Shown in pieces: positions 15,794 through 23,775 of a DNA stretch of 64,000 nt; within the stretch, counting starts at the first letter, position 1; every line of letters starts with the position of its first letter. The notes beneath the pieces are model-generated. The model made no database searches. It saw nothing but the letters and a program-made list of their open reading frames with translations, and was not told the DNA's origin. This DNA is from Auanema rhodensis. Taxonomy: Eukaryota; Nematoda; Chromadorea; Rhabditida; Rhabditidae. The DNA is taken from positions 9,930,131 to 9,994,130 of the forward strand of contig OZ059894.1 of the NCBI GenBank assembly GCA_964057225.1. Reading direction: 5' to 3'. The position numbers were made by a program, and so were the translations under genes.

Positions 15794-18700
15794 GACACAA
15801 GCTTGCCAGCCAAATGCAACAGCATATAATAGATATCATAGATTCACACACATATTATATACATTTATAGCATATAATTAAATATATATTATACTATATA
15901 TGATATAGTTAACATATATATATATTGTATAAACATTTTCTTTTTTTTTTGCATCCCTTAGCAGTATTTTAACGCTTAATTTCTTAACAGTATGACAAAT
16001 ATGGAAATCGACGATTTGATGCTAATGCTAGCATTTTCGACTTAAATACTGTAAGTATTTATTTGAGATGAAGCTTTCATAATGTCCTTGAATTTCCCTT
16101 TTTTCAATTTTACCATTCTTCTTCTAACAACCAATACTTTCTTAGTTAGTTTATAGTAGAAAGAGCAGTTATTCCTTTGATTTTGAAACTTTTCTGTTCG
16201 TTTAGCTTGACATGGAATTTTTCGTTCGTTTAGCTTTAGTTTGATCCCTCCGACTTCTAATAATATTCATTCAAAGTCACTTATGTGATTGAAACAAAAC
16301 AAAAATCAAAAAATTATAACCTAATTCTTCTTTTTTCCTTTTCTCTATCAGTCAATAGCATGTTGATTTGCTTTCATATCATTCACACAATCACACAATT
16401 TTCACTTTTTCTCCAATTCCGATTGAACATCTTCACATTGTTTTTGTGTTTTAGACAGAACATCCGCAGAATTTGCTGTCTCAAGCATGGAAAAAAGTTG
16501 TTTCAACACAACGGAAACGAGCTGTGGTAGCTTGCTTCCGTATGGTTCCTCTGTACAGCATACCAAGGTGATCTACTCAAAAGCTTGAACTTCACAATTT
16601 TTATTTTTTCCCTTTTTGGTGATTTTCTGAATTTCCCCGTTGCTACCCTGGTTACATAATATTCCTTTTCTCATGTTAATCAACCATGAGTAGATATGAT
16701 TAGACAAAAATTATTCTTCATCCATTTGTTCCGATTGCTCGCATGAAATCGCTTTTTCCTCGAAGATATGTGTATGTGTGTTTGCTTAACGCTGATTGGC
16801 TGCTTAAATGTTATTGTATCCGAGATACCGTAACCGAACTGCGGCTATTGGTTTATGTGTGTGCATGTTTGAAATAGTTTTGTATGACCGACAACCGACG
16901 ACTCAGACCTCAAAATTGGATTTTATTTCGAAATTGGTTGATATTAACTCGTTTGATCGGGGAAAGTATGAGTAAAGACATGCATGTAATAGGTGACGAG
17001 TCGCCCGGAAAAAGAAGATAAATGGAAGAAAGTGCTAACTCTTCAACGAAAGAGAATGGCTATTTCTCTCATAACAGCTTCTCATCTCTATAAAGTGGAG
17101 TTGTAAGTTTGATATTCAGTCTTTCTATTTCTCTCTCTCTCTCTCTCTTTCCAACATTTGGTTTTCCTGTGAAATGCTTTTCAACCTTTTATGCTTGTGA
17201 TACCAATATGCAGAATGTGCTTATACCCTCAAGCACTAACCTTTCTTTTTGTTTGAATTATTCTCTTTATAGAAGAGAATAAACTCTCTCTTCATCTTTC
17301 AAAAGGTTAATTTCTCTTTTAGACATCGTGGTATCAACTTTTTCCTTCCGGCATTTTCAAAGTTGTGGTTAGAAGAAGAGGATGCAGGTCAAGATAAACT
17401 GATCGCTGAACTTTGTGTATGATCATAAGCATTTTTTCACTTCAAATCGGATGTTTTTCAGAGTGGAATCGAAGAAGATGATTTACCTCGAATTGAGGTA
17501 ATCGTCGAAGATGGTGTCCTTGTTACTACTCCGTCGGAGGAGAACAAAGAAAAAGAGTTAGTTTAACAACGATATACCATCTCATATTTCTACTTGTTTA
17601 GCGCTCATCCTGATCCGTTGCGTCAACTTATTCAATGTTTTCAACGTGCTGCTACTAGTGAAGAGAGTCAAGCTACTCCTATTCATGATGATGCTCTATA
17701 TATTCGTTTCGCTGAAGTTATGGCTCAGTCTATCCATATTGAAGAAGAAGATGGGGAGGACGGTGATGAAGGCGAAATCGATCAAGCTGTATGTTTTTCA
17801 TCGCTCCTATGTTATACACGATATTTCGTTGCAGCAAAAGGAGGAACAGTCTCAAGCTTTACGTGCAGAGCAAGGAGTTCTTGCTAATCGCGGTGCAGCT
17901 ATCATGTGTTTGATGTATCTCTCAGCTTCAAATGGAGAGCCTAACGATATGGTTGCTCAGACATTGCAACTTGGAATCCATTTGTTAAGCGGAGGAAACG
18001 TCGAAATTCAAAGAGTACCGAGCTAATTTAAGATTTTAAAATCACATTTCGTGTATTTTCAGATGCTCATCGAATACCTTCAATTGAAAAAAGATGTCAG
18101 ATTCTTCACATCCTTAGCTGGATTGATGAATAAGTGCTCAGTTTTGAATTTGGAAATGTTCGAACGTCAAATTAAGGTGAATACCAATCATGAACATGAG
18201 TATTTAATCTTAATACTCGCATCTCTTTCAGGCTGAAGGTCTTGGTATGGGTGCAGAGCTAGCAGCTGGTGATAATCAGAATCTCAACGATGCTGACTTT
18301 ACCTGTTCTCTGTTCCGCTTCTTGCAATTGACATGCGAAGGACACAATCTTGGTTTAAACTTGCTATATCAAGACAAACAGTGATTCCCTTCATTTCAGA
18401 ATTCCAAAATTACCTTCGAACCCAACCAGGTCATACTACAAGTGTTAACTTAATCAACTGCACTGTCGATTATCTTTTACGACTCCAGGAATCTGTTATG
18501 GATTTCTATTGGCATTATTCCAGCAAAGAAGTCATTGACGAAGGAGGAAAAGAATATTTCTTAAGAGCAATCCAAGTTTGTAGTCAAGTTTTCAATACTT
18601 TGACTGAAAGCATCCAGGTTTGAACTAATTTAAATGCTTGAAAACAACCTTTAAACTTTGAAGGGTCCATGCGTTGGCAATCAGATGACTTTAGCAAATT

Positions 18701-21700
18701 CTCGTTTATGGGATGCTATTAATGGATTTTTCTTCTTATTTGCTCACATGATGGAGAAATTATATAAGAATTCAACTCAATTAGAACTTCTTCGCGAATT
18801 TTTAAATTTGCAGAAAGATATGATTGTCCTCATGTTATCTATGCTTGAAGGTACAATTTCAAATATTATATAAACACTTAACTATATCATATAGGTAATG
18901 TATTGAACGGTCCTATTGGTAAGCAGATGGTTGACGCTCTTGTTGAATCTCAGCCATCAGTTGAGAAAATTCTGAAGTTCTCTGACATGTTCTTGAAACT
19001 TAAGGATTTAACTACATCTCAAGCCTTCCAGGTTTGATAAGATTTTGCTGATTATACAGATTATGATTTTGCTATTCAGGACTTCGATACTAATCGAGAT
19101 GGTTGGATCTCTCCCAAAGAATTCCAACGAGCTATGGAAAGTCAAAAGATGTATACAGTTGAAGATATTACGTATCTCATGATGTGTACTGATGTTAATA
19201 ACGATGGAAAAGTCGATTACATGGAATTCACTGAAAGGTTTTATTTGAGAAACTTGAATCCTCTTAACATCTGCACTTCAGATTCCATAATCCAGCTCGT
19301 GATATTGGCTTTAATCTGGCTGTATTACTCACTAACCTTAAGGAGCATATCACTAATGATCCAAGATTGGAGAAAATCATTGAAAAAGCACAAACTCTTC
19401 TTGAGTATTTCGATCCATTCCTTGGACGAATTGAAATTATGGGTTCAAGTAAACGTGTTGAGAAGATTTACTTTGAAATTCAAGAATCTTGGTTGGAACA
19501 ATGGGGAAAACAACAGATTCGGTAATATCAACAACTAAGTTCATTCAAATCAATTTTGAAACTTACAGTGACTCCAAGAATTCCTTCTTGTTCAACGTAC
19601 TTCAAGATGATGGTGGAGATCAGGGTAAACTTGAAGCTTTCATCAATTTCTGTGAAGTAAGTAGCTTATCCGGAAACAAATTACTCATCAATGCTTGTTT
19701 AGGATACGATTTTCGAAATGCAGCATGCTGCTGAGATATCAGCTGGAGATGGTGACTCCAAGATGGAGAGAGCCATGAAACAACGTGATTACTTCTTGCA
19801 ACAAACAAGTGCTGGAGAACAAATAACTGAAACCTTCAAGAGCGGCTATCACATTGGTATCAGTGCTGCTGTAGCTTTACATCCAGAAAACATCAAACAA
19901 ACATTAAAGAATTTGAGTGGAAAAGTGAAGTAAGAAACTCAATTTTTCTTTTTTTCTGATGTTTACCTCACATATTCCTTCAGGCAAATGACATGGATGC
20001 AATTCTTCTATTGGGTGATTGTTCTGTTCATTCAAGCCGGTATGAAGATTGGAATATCTATCTGGCTATTCCTGCTCACAATCTTCCGATTTGCCTATTA
20101 CCTCACTACACCTGGTCGTGAAGAAGAAGAAAAAGAAAATCTTATTCCTCCGCCAACTGAGTCAGCTATAACTTATTTCAAGTTTGAAATTAAGTTTTAT
20201 ACTTTATAGACATGGTCATCATCAACCCTTTACACTACCTGAGTTTCATCATAGTCATGTGGGAGTTGATGCCTTTGGATTATCCTCCGATCAGCTTGGA
20301 TCTGAACCGCGTGCTACACCAAACCATTGCGCAGAGCCAACTACCAACATTCCCAATGGTCACGCTGTTCATGCTGAGCATGAAGAGGATAATCAGTCTA
20401 CTACATCTCCTCCACAGCCAACGCCAGCACCAAGTGTTCATAAGCCACCCAGGTAAGCATCAAATTCAATTGCAGCTTATATGAACTATTTTCAGTCTCT
20501 ACGAATCTCTTGGAGCTCCAAACCAGCAGTTACCTCAATCCGAAGCAGATTTTGCACTCAGTGGCTTGTATGAACCGAAGATTGCTGAGCAGAACGTTGG
20601 AAGAAGCAAAGGATCCATCCTTGTAAGAGAACATACAATCCGGAATTATTTCCTCATTGCTGATCTCAATTTCAGAATATGCTGGCAAGAAACTTCAAAA
20701 CAATTGAGAAAACAACCTTACATTTGGCTTTCTTCATCAACGTCATTCTTCTATTCCATCGTGTTGACATCATGCAATCAGAACCAGCAGGTATTGAATG
20801 ATCTCTAAGGGATGCCAATCATACTCATCACATCTTCAGAAACAGAAGTTAGCGAAGTTGGAGATGATGACGATGAGCCAAATGAGAATATCTTCATTTC
20901 GGGAATGTTATTGCCTTATGTTGAATATGAAGTAACTGGATGGCTATTAGCTCAAGTACTATCAAAATCGAAATATATTGTTTATAATACTATAACTCGT
21001 TGTAGATACTGTATTGGATTAGTATGCTACATCTTGTAACATCATTTGCTCTTCTTGTATCTTTCTATCAGCTGAAAATTCCACTTATCACTTTCAAACG
21101 AGAGAAAGAAGTTGCTAGAAAACTTATGTTTGATGGCTGTTGGATAACAGAAGAAGATAGTGAAGAACGAGGATTAATTGAAACATTCATGTGGTAAGCT
21201 TTTCTTTTTAATTTGGATGAAACTCTTTGATTTTCATTATTTCTTCATAATCTTTCGAACCTTTTCAGGTATTTGGATCGAATTGTAATCAGTGCTAAAT
21301 CATTTCCAATGATGTATTGGGATAAGTTTGTAAGAAGAAAGACACGACAGAAGTTCAAGGATCAAGTTGATGAAGAAACTCTTTTAACCTTATTAGGAGA
21401 AGAGAAATCATCTGGAGATAACAGCTTTGACTACAGGTTTATACATCTATTCCTCTTTTCAAATCATATTTACGTTCAGATATACATGCTGGTTATGGAT
21501 TGGTGTCATCTTAACTAATGGCCAATTCTTGTATCGTGTTGGATATCTACTATGCTCAGCTTGTGGTATGTTTCAGTCATGCTTCTTCTAGACATCATCT
21601 GTTCCATGTTTTTCCAGGAGTTTTCATATCTCCTTTCTTCTATGCTTTCCATTTGATTGACGTCGTGCTCTCATTCCCTATGCTTAAAGCTATCTTACAA

Positions 21701-22753
21701 TCTGTTACGCATAACTTGCAGCAGGTAATTATCAAGTTTGAAGCCAGAAATTATAATTTTCATCAACTTTGCAGCTTATCCTTACCATTATGATGACATT
21801 GGTAGTTGTGTATCTCTATACTGTTATTGCCTTCAACTTCTTCCGTAAGTTCTACGTTCAAGAAGGAGAAGATGGTGAAGAGCCTGACCGCAAATGTCAC
21901 AACATGCTGACCGTAAGTTGCATCATAATCATTGAACTTCAAAACTTAATGCAACCTCTTTACAGTGTTTCATCTATCATTTCTACGCCGGAGTAAGAGC
22001 TGGTGGAGGTATTGGAGATGAATTAGAATCACCATACGGAGATGAATTGGAATATCCTCGAATGTTCTATGATATTTCTTTCTTCTTCTTTGTTATTGTT
22101 ATTCTTCTTGCTATCATGCAGGGTAATTACATTGATTTTTCTTATAATTTCATTCAATTCATTACTCATTAACTCATATTGCTACAGGTTTGATCATTGA
22201 TGCTTTCGGAGAACTTCGTGATCAACAAGAATCTGCCACAGAAAAGCTTGAATCCTCGTGCTTTATCTGTGATATTGGTAAAGAAACGTTTGATCGGATG
22301 CCGCGTGGCTTCGAGATACATACCACCAAAGAGCACAATTTTGCCAATTATCTGTAAGTTTTAAAGTTAACAAATGCTTTCAAGTTCTACATGCTTTACA
22401 GGTTCTTCCTTCAACATCTGGTAAACAAGGATGAAACAGAATATACGGGACAAGAAACGTATGTACGTGAGAAATATGATAATCGGTATGTTTTCCCTTT
22501 GAATCTTTTTTTTTGAAAAACCTTTAACTCCCTTTTCAACAATTTTTTGCGGGAAAATGCAAGATGGAAAGTTCACGTAACTTGACCTTGTCACATTCAC
22601 GTCAACACATTTACGTGAACTTTTAATGTTTCTTATTCTAATTTTTCTTAAGGCTTAAGTACTTTATGCTAATTTTCTTGCAGTGATTGGGACTTCTTCC
22701 CGGTGGGAGAATGCTTTGTGAAGCAGTATGAAGATCAACTACTTCAATCATAG
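1..22753 (+). CDS. unc-68: Ryanodine receptor calcium-release channel (UNC-68 type), 5'-truncated by the window
   Basis: Intracellular Ca2+-release channel of the sarcoplasmic/endoplasmic reticulum; in nematodes one gene serves muscle and neurons. About 98 exons can be joined in one frame from base 3 to the stop TAG at 22751-22753, giving roughly 4,600 residues; about 430 N-terminal residues of a usual 5,000-residue channel lie off the left edge. Visible in order: RIH domain, SPRY1, RyR repeats 1/2, SPRY2, SPRY3, long helical solenoid, RyR repeats 3/4, calmodulin-binding zone, core solenoid, EF-hand pair, transmembrane domain with a GGGIGD selectivity filter, and a C-terminal zinc-binding and Ca2+-sensing tail. 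Identification rests on near-continuous similarity to the family as I know it, not on a search. Exon coordinates are in the segment entries that follow. Most introns are 45-60 bases; longer ones cluster at 4.0-5.1, 14.5-17.3 and 22.5 kb. The reading frame is intact. Confidence 0.98.
1071..1897 (+). other. unc-68: RyR segment: SPRY1 domain
   Basis: Exons 1071-1241, 1295-1450, 1496-1591, 1646-1742 and 1791-1897. Typical SPRY features are visible: [48 protein letters not shown] and [14 protein letters not shown], then [23 protein letters not shown]1 is a beta-sandwich on the cytoplasmic face; in vertebrate channels it lies close to the FKBP site. The last exon carries the bridge to the RyR repeats. 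Confidence 0.93.
1948..2668 (+). other. unc-68: RyR segment: RyR repeats 1 and 2
   Basis: Exons 1948-2238, 2294-2453 and 2509-2668. The two tandem copies are easy to see: [20 protein letters not shown] followed by SFG, and [20 protein letters not shown]. Each has the W-x2-x-K-I-x-x-G-W-x-F-G core of the RyR family repeat (RYDR1/2 region). The pair lies between SPRY1 and SPRY2, as in all ryanodine receptors. Confidence 0.93.
2715..3390 (+). other. unc-68: RyR segment: SPRY2 domain
   Basis: Exons 2715-2913, 2979-3111, 3158-3245 and 3306-3390. It starts with [20 protein letters not shown] and [11 protein letters not shown], followed by [58 protein letters not shown] and LNFGQ. SPRY2 is one of three SPRY modules of the cytoplasmic shell. 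In insect RyR genes a known mutually exclusive exon pair lies in a SPRY domain; I looked here for a duplicate exon and found none. Confidence 0.92.
3467..5467 (+). other. unc-68: RyR segment: linker between SPRY2 and SPRY3, low-complexity
   Basis: Exons 3467-3703, 3754-3865, 3910-4025, 4338-4454, 4769-4909, 5101-5216 and 5268-5467. The first exon is conserved ([20 protein letters not shown], then [13 protein letters not shown]). The rest is charged and poorly conserved: a D/S/R/Q-rich stretch ([16 protein letters not shown]), a conserved-looking island ([20 protein letters not shown]), then a K/R-rich part ([15 protein letters not shown]). Introns of 312, 314 and 191 bases here are the longest before 14.4 kb. 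Probably a flexible loop; basic and serine-rich stretches would suit regulation by phosphorylation, which is inference. Confidence 0.85.
5518..6442 (+). other. unc-68: RyR segment: SPRY3 domain
   Basis: Exons 5518-5690, 5974-6229 and 6280-6442. Motifs: [20 protein letters not shown] then GWVTP, a [13 protein letters not shown] strand pair, [19 protein letters not shown], and the conserved exit [23 protein letters not shown]. This is the third SPRY module, which packs against SPRY2 in the channel. Confidence 0.92.
6491..10756 (+). other. unc-68: RyR segment: junctional solenoid
   Basis: Nineteen exons: 6491-6721, 6868-7027, 7074-7142, 7198-7350, 7528-7664, 7691-7782, 7836-7912, 7959-8153, 8199-8295, 8344-8550, 8600-8748, 8794-8950, 8996-9138, 9184-9369, 9414-9564, 9613-9701, 9772-10019, 10196-10480 and 10602-10756. 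The product is an alpha-helical solenoid with RIH features; recognisable stretches are [57 protein letters not shown] and [20 protein letters not shown]. Exon 7074-7142 is short (69 nt). Exon 10196-10480 encodes a serine/threonine-rich insert of low conservation with the stretch [19 protein letters not shown], probably a surface loop. Confidence 0.92.
10808..12260 (+). other. unc-68: RyR segment: RyR repeats 3 and 4 (mammalian phosphorylation-domain position)
   Basis: Exons 10808-10948, 10998-11171, 11218-11463, 11513-11641, 11688-11777, 11822-12007 and 12052-12260. The third repeat is [19 protein letters not shown] then [18 protein letters not shown]. The fourth starts [20 protein letters not shown] and ends [16 protein letters not shown]. 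In mammalian RyRs this repeat pair carries the PKA/CaMKII phosphorylation loop. The matching loop here lies between the two repeats (about 11,822-12,007) and is short; I do not see an unambiguous R-x-x-S/T site in it. Confidence 0.92.
12307..14465 (+). other. unc-68: RyR segment: central helical solenoid
   Basis: Exons 12307-12514, 12565-12680, 12730-12840, 12894-12993, 13042-13183, 13229-13337, 13392-13706, 13754-13869, 13923-14083, 14135-14302 and 14346-14465. Helical, with recognisable motifs [60 protein letters not shown] and [20 protein letters not shown]. It ends in a lysine/arginine-rich stretch ([14 protein letters not shown]) immediately before the alternative-splicing zone. Confidence 0.92.
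14611..14640 (+). other. unc-68: 30-nt phase-0 microexon of RyR (candidate cassette exon)
   Basis: The intron ends ...TTTATTAG at 14610 and the exon ends at 14640 before GTAAGT. It encodes [10 protein letters not shown], ten residues in phase 0, so skipping keeps the frame. It is bounded by a 145-base and a 125-base intron, longer than most in this gene. Its product lies shortly before the conserved [16 protein letters not shown] segment, which is where mammalian RyR1 has its small developmentally regulated ASI insert (RyR1 3481-3485). Inclusion or skipping cannot be decided from DNA alone. Confidence 0.75.
14766..15146 (+). other. unc-68: RyR exons just before the calmodulin-binding zone
   Basis: Exons 14766-14954 and 15000-15146, both phase 0 at both ends. 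They encode [16 protein letters not shown], the [14 protein letters not shown] helix, and [18 protein letters not shown], conserved with other RyRs and leading into the T-E-H-P motif that precedes the calmodulin-binding helix. They are followed by an unusually long intron region (15,147-16,454) containing two small optional exons. Confidence 0.9.
15523..15567 (+). other. unc-68: 45-nt phase-0 candidate cassette exon of RyR
   Basis: Acceptor TTGTCTTAG ends at 15522; the exon ends at 15567 before GTAAGA. It encodes [15 protein letters not shown], fifteen residues and very basic, in phase 0. The previous exon ends and the next begins in phase 0, so it can be kept or skipped freely. In the RyR alignment there is no counterpart: mammalian channels go straight from the VSAVL-type helix to T-E-H-P. 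The intron before it is 376 bases and holds a GTGTGTG run at 15328-15334. Confidence 0.7.
15597..15790 (+). repeat. (ATC)n and (CA)n microsatellites in a RyR intron
   Basis: A run of about fourteen CAT/ATC units lies at about 15,603-15,648 and a CA run at about 15,762-15,790. Both are in the intron between the 45-nt and 60-nt candidate cassette exons. CA-rich intronic repeats can bind splicing factors in other systems; no role is shown here. Confidence 0.9.
15991..16050 (+). other. unc-68: 60-nt phase-0 candidate cassette exon of RyR
   Basis: Acceptor TTTCTTAACAG ends at 15990; the exon ends at 16050 before GTAAGT. It encodes [20 protein letters not shown], twenty residues in phase 0, again with no counterpart in the family alignment. 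It may be used together with the 45-nt exon or alone; every combination keeps the frame with either calmodulin-zone exon. Confidence 0.7.
16455..16567 (+). other. unc-68: RyR calmodulin-binding exon, form A (mutually exclusive candidate)
   Basis: 113 nt, from acceptor TGTGTTTTAG to donor GTGATC, start phase 0, end phase 2. It encodes T-E-H-P, then [20 protein letters not shown] and VPLYSIPR. This matches the mammalian RyR1 calmodulin-binding segment around 3614-3643, including the anchoring tryptophan, the Q-R-x-R basic cluster and the A-C-F cysteine equivalent to RyR1 Cys3635. The next exon (17,323) then supplies H-R-G-I-N-F-F, giving the conserved P-R-H-R join. Confidence 0.93.
16857..16986 (+). 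promoter_or_regulatory. GTGTG/TGCATG splicing elements between the two calmodulin exons
   Basis: Two TGCATG hexamers lie in the 425-base intron between forms A and B: 16862-16867, directly overlapping GTGTGTG (16857-16863), and 16981-16986, six bases before the form B exon. A further GTGTG is at 16776-16780. TGCATG is the RBFOX/FOX-1/ASD-1 site, and in C. elegans the muscle choice between egl-15 exons uses an adjoining pair of FOX-1 and SUP-12 (GUGUG) sites. Use here is inferred from sequence only. Confidence 0.55.
16993..17102 (+). other. unc-68: RyR calmodulin-binding exon, form B (mutually exclusive candidate)
   Basis: 110 nt, start phase 0, end phase 2, donor GTAAGT at 17103. It encodes V-T-S-R-P-E-K-E-D, then [20 protein letters not shown] and [12 protein letters not shown] and the Q-R-K-R cluster align with form A without a gap, but the A-C-F cysteine is replaced (M-A-I-S-L). 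Read after form A (phase 2) it hits a stop at once, so the two cannot be joined; read in place of form A it joins both neighbours in frame. Its acceptor (GCATGTAATAG) has almost no pyrimidine tract, as expected of a regulated exon. An in-frame TAG just before it fixes the start. Confidence 0.85.
17128..17150 (+). repeat. (TC)n tract downstream of calmodulin exon B
   Basis: A tract of nine to ten TC units begins about 25 bases after the form B donor. Pyrimidine tracts in this position can bind PTB-type splicing repressors, which would suit a regulated exon; it could also be a chance microsatellite of the kind common in this genome. Confidence 0.8.
17323..19031 (+). other. unc-68: RyR segment: core solenoid / RIH-associated domain
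   Basis: Exons 17323-17416, 17462-17556, 17602-17788, 17835-18014, 18063-18176, 18232-18352, 18400-18617, 18664-18850 and 18895-19031. Conserved landmarks are [55 protein letters not shown] and [20 protein letters not shown]. The glutamate of C-E-G-H-N and one in the V-I-D-E-G-G-K helix match positions that form part of the Ca2+ activation site in mammalian RyR1 (family knowledge). An acidic loop ([12 protein letters not shown]) is encoded at about 17,740-17,775. Confidence 0.93.
19080..19656 (+). other. unc-68: RyR segment: EF-hand pair
   Basis: Exons 19080-19238, 19282-19521 and 19569-19656. Two loops lie in exon 19080-19238: [12 protein letters not shown] and [12 protein letters not shown]. 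Both have acidic or asparagine ligands at positions 1, 3 and 5, glycine at 6 and glutamate at 12, so both look able to bind Ca2+. The next exons carry the conserved [14 protein letters not shown] and [19 protein letters not shown]. Confidence 0.93.
19703..22753 (+). other. unc-68: RyR segment: transmembrane domain, pore and C-terminal tail
   Basis: Exons 19703-19929, 19984-20160, 20210-20452, 20496-20622, 20676-20790, 20840-20955, 21006-21193, 21269-21435, 21480-21565, 21618-21724, 21775-21912, 21966-22122, 22188-22353, 22402-22485 and 22684-22753. The first membrane helices start at [19 protein letters not shown]; a variable histidine/proline-rich loop follows (20210-20452). The pore reads [20 protein letters not shown], then the inner helix [20 protein letters not shown]. 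The tail has the [11 protein letters not shown]...HTTKEHNF zinc-site pattern (two Cys, two His) and D-E-T-E-Y-T-G-Q-E, whose threonine matches the RyR1 Ca2+-site residue. The donor at 20161 (GTCAGC) is off consensus but joins the frame. Stop TAG at 22751. Confidence 0.96.
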
Positions 22754-23469
22754 TCCCGGATTTTCTCGTGTCGTTTGTTTTTTTGTTATTTTGAAATTTA
22801 GAAAACGATCGATTAAACGAAATTAGATAGAATTGTAGATTTTATATATTATATATACATATTATATATTCTTTAGTCCTTAACAGAGAAATTTTGTTTC
22901 CAATAATCTCTCTCTCTCTCTCTCTTCTTATATTTTTTTGCTCAATTGTGTCCCCTTTACTCTTTTACCCTCCCATCTGTCAAAACTCTCCCCCCCCTTG
23001 CTCTATCAAAACAGATCAAATCATTTAAAACTCTTAAAGTTTTTAAACAAAGTGTGCTCAGTCAGATTTTCCTCTTATTTCTATTTTTTTTATTAAATTT
23101 TTAAATATCAGAGTTGCGAAAATCTCATATTGAATGTGCCTTTACCTTTTTTTTTTTAAAAATTATATATAAAAATTAATTTAATAAATAAATTATTCAA
23201 ATAATTCATTCATTTTAAAAACAAATTAAATAAGTTTGAGCATTATATAATAAGTTTTATATGATATAGTTAGCATATATATAATATATAAATTGAAATT
23301 ATCACATAAAATTTCAAATTACCACGTATAACTCAATCAGATCACAGAATATAATATGAGAGAATGAAGATTAAAGATATTCACACATATCTAATGAAAG
23401 AAAGAAATGTTTTTTTAAAAAATTAATAAATAAATAAATAAATAATAGTTAATTATATGTAATAGTTAG
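22754..23469. other. RyR 3' flank, no gene seen
   Basis: Very AT-rich. It holds a (TC)n run at about 22,905-22,925, a poly-C run (22,989-22,996), and AT dyads such as ATATGATATAGTTAGC near 23,270. I saw no clear AATAAA close to the stop codon, so the 3' end of the ryanodine receptor mRNA is not placed. Confidence 0.6.
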
Positions 23470-23775
23470 TTAAACATTCGAAATAGTTTTTGATTGTAGT
23501 AGTTCAGTAGCATTAATGTTCCTTTTGACCATTGATCCAACTCGTTTAGTTATATAATCCAATGAATTTCTTAGAAACATTTGAATTAAGTATAAAGAAA
23601 TCATAATACATGTGACGATATATACTATTGGAAATAGTAAAAGAACATCTATAAATAGAAATATAATTAATGTTTTAAGCTTTAGATAATGCTTGATTTC
23701 TTCCAAAAACTTTATTTTTAAACAAAAGATTTTTTCAAGAATGATCGAAGATGATGACTTACCATTCCATGTCAT
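23470..23775 (-). CDS. Candidate small two-helix membrane protein
   Basis: Unrecognised. Read straight through, the minus strand gives 101 residues from ATG at 23775 to TAA at 23470. There is a consensus donor (AATG|GTAAGT) 13 bases after the ATG; splicing it to the AG just before AAATCAAGC (intron about 63 bases) keeps the frame and gives about 80 residues starting MTWNEIKHYLKLK. Either form has a long hydrophobic stretch (LIIFLFIDVLLLFPIVYIVT, then CIMISLYLIQMFL) flanked by basic residues, and a polar tail (KRVGSMVKRNINATELLQSK). That is more protein-like than the neighbouring low-complexity ORFs. No homologue recognised; it could be a chance ORF in AT-rich DNA. Confidence 0.35.
   Translation of the reverse strand: MTWNGKSSSSIILEKIFCLKIKFLEEIKHYLKLKTLIIFLFIDVLLLFPIVYIVTCIMISLYLIQMFLRNSLDYITKRVGSMVKRNINATELLQSKTISNV

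Noticed and set aside
16993-17102. Possibility that the second calmodulin-like exon is a chance open stretch
   Set aside because: It aligns with the first exon without gaps, has matching phases at both ends, a consensus donor and an in-frame junction to 17,323; chance is unlikely.
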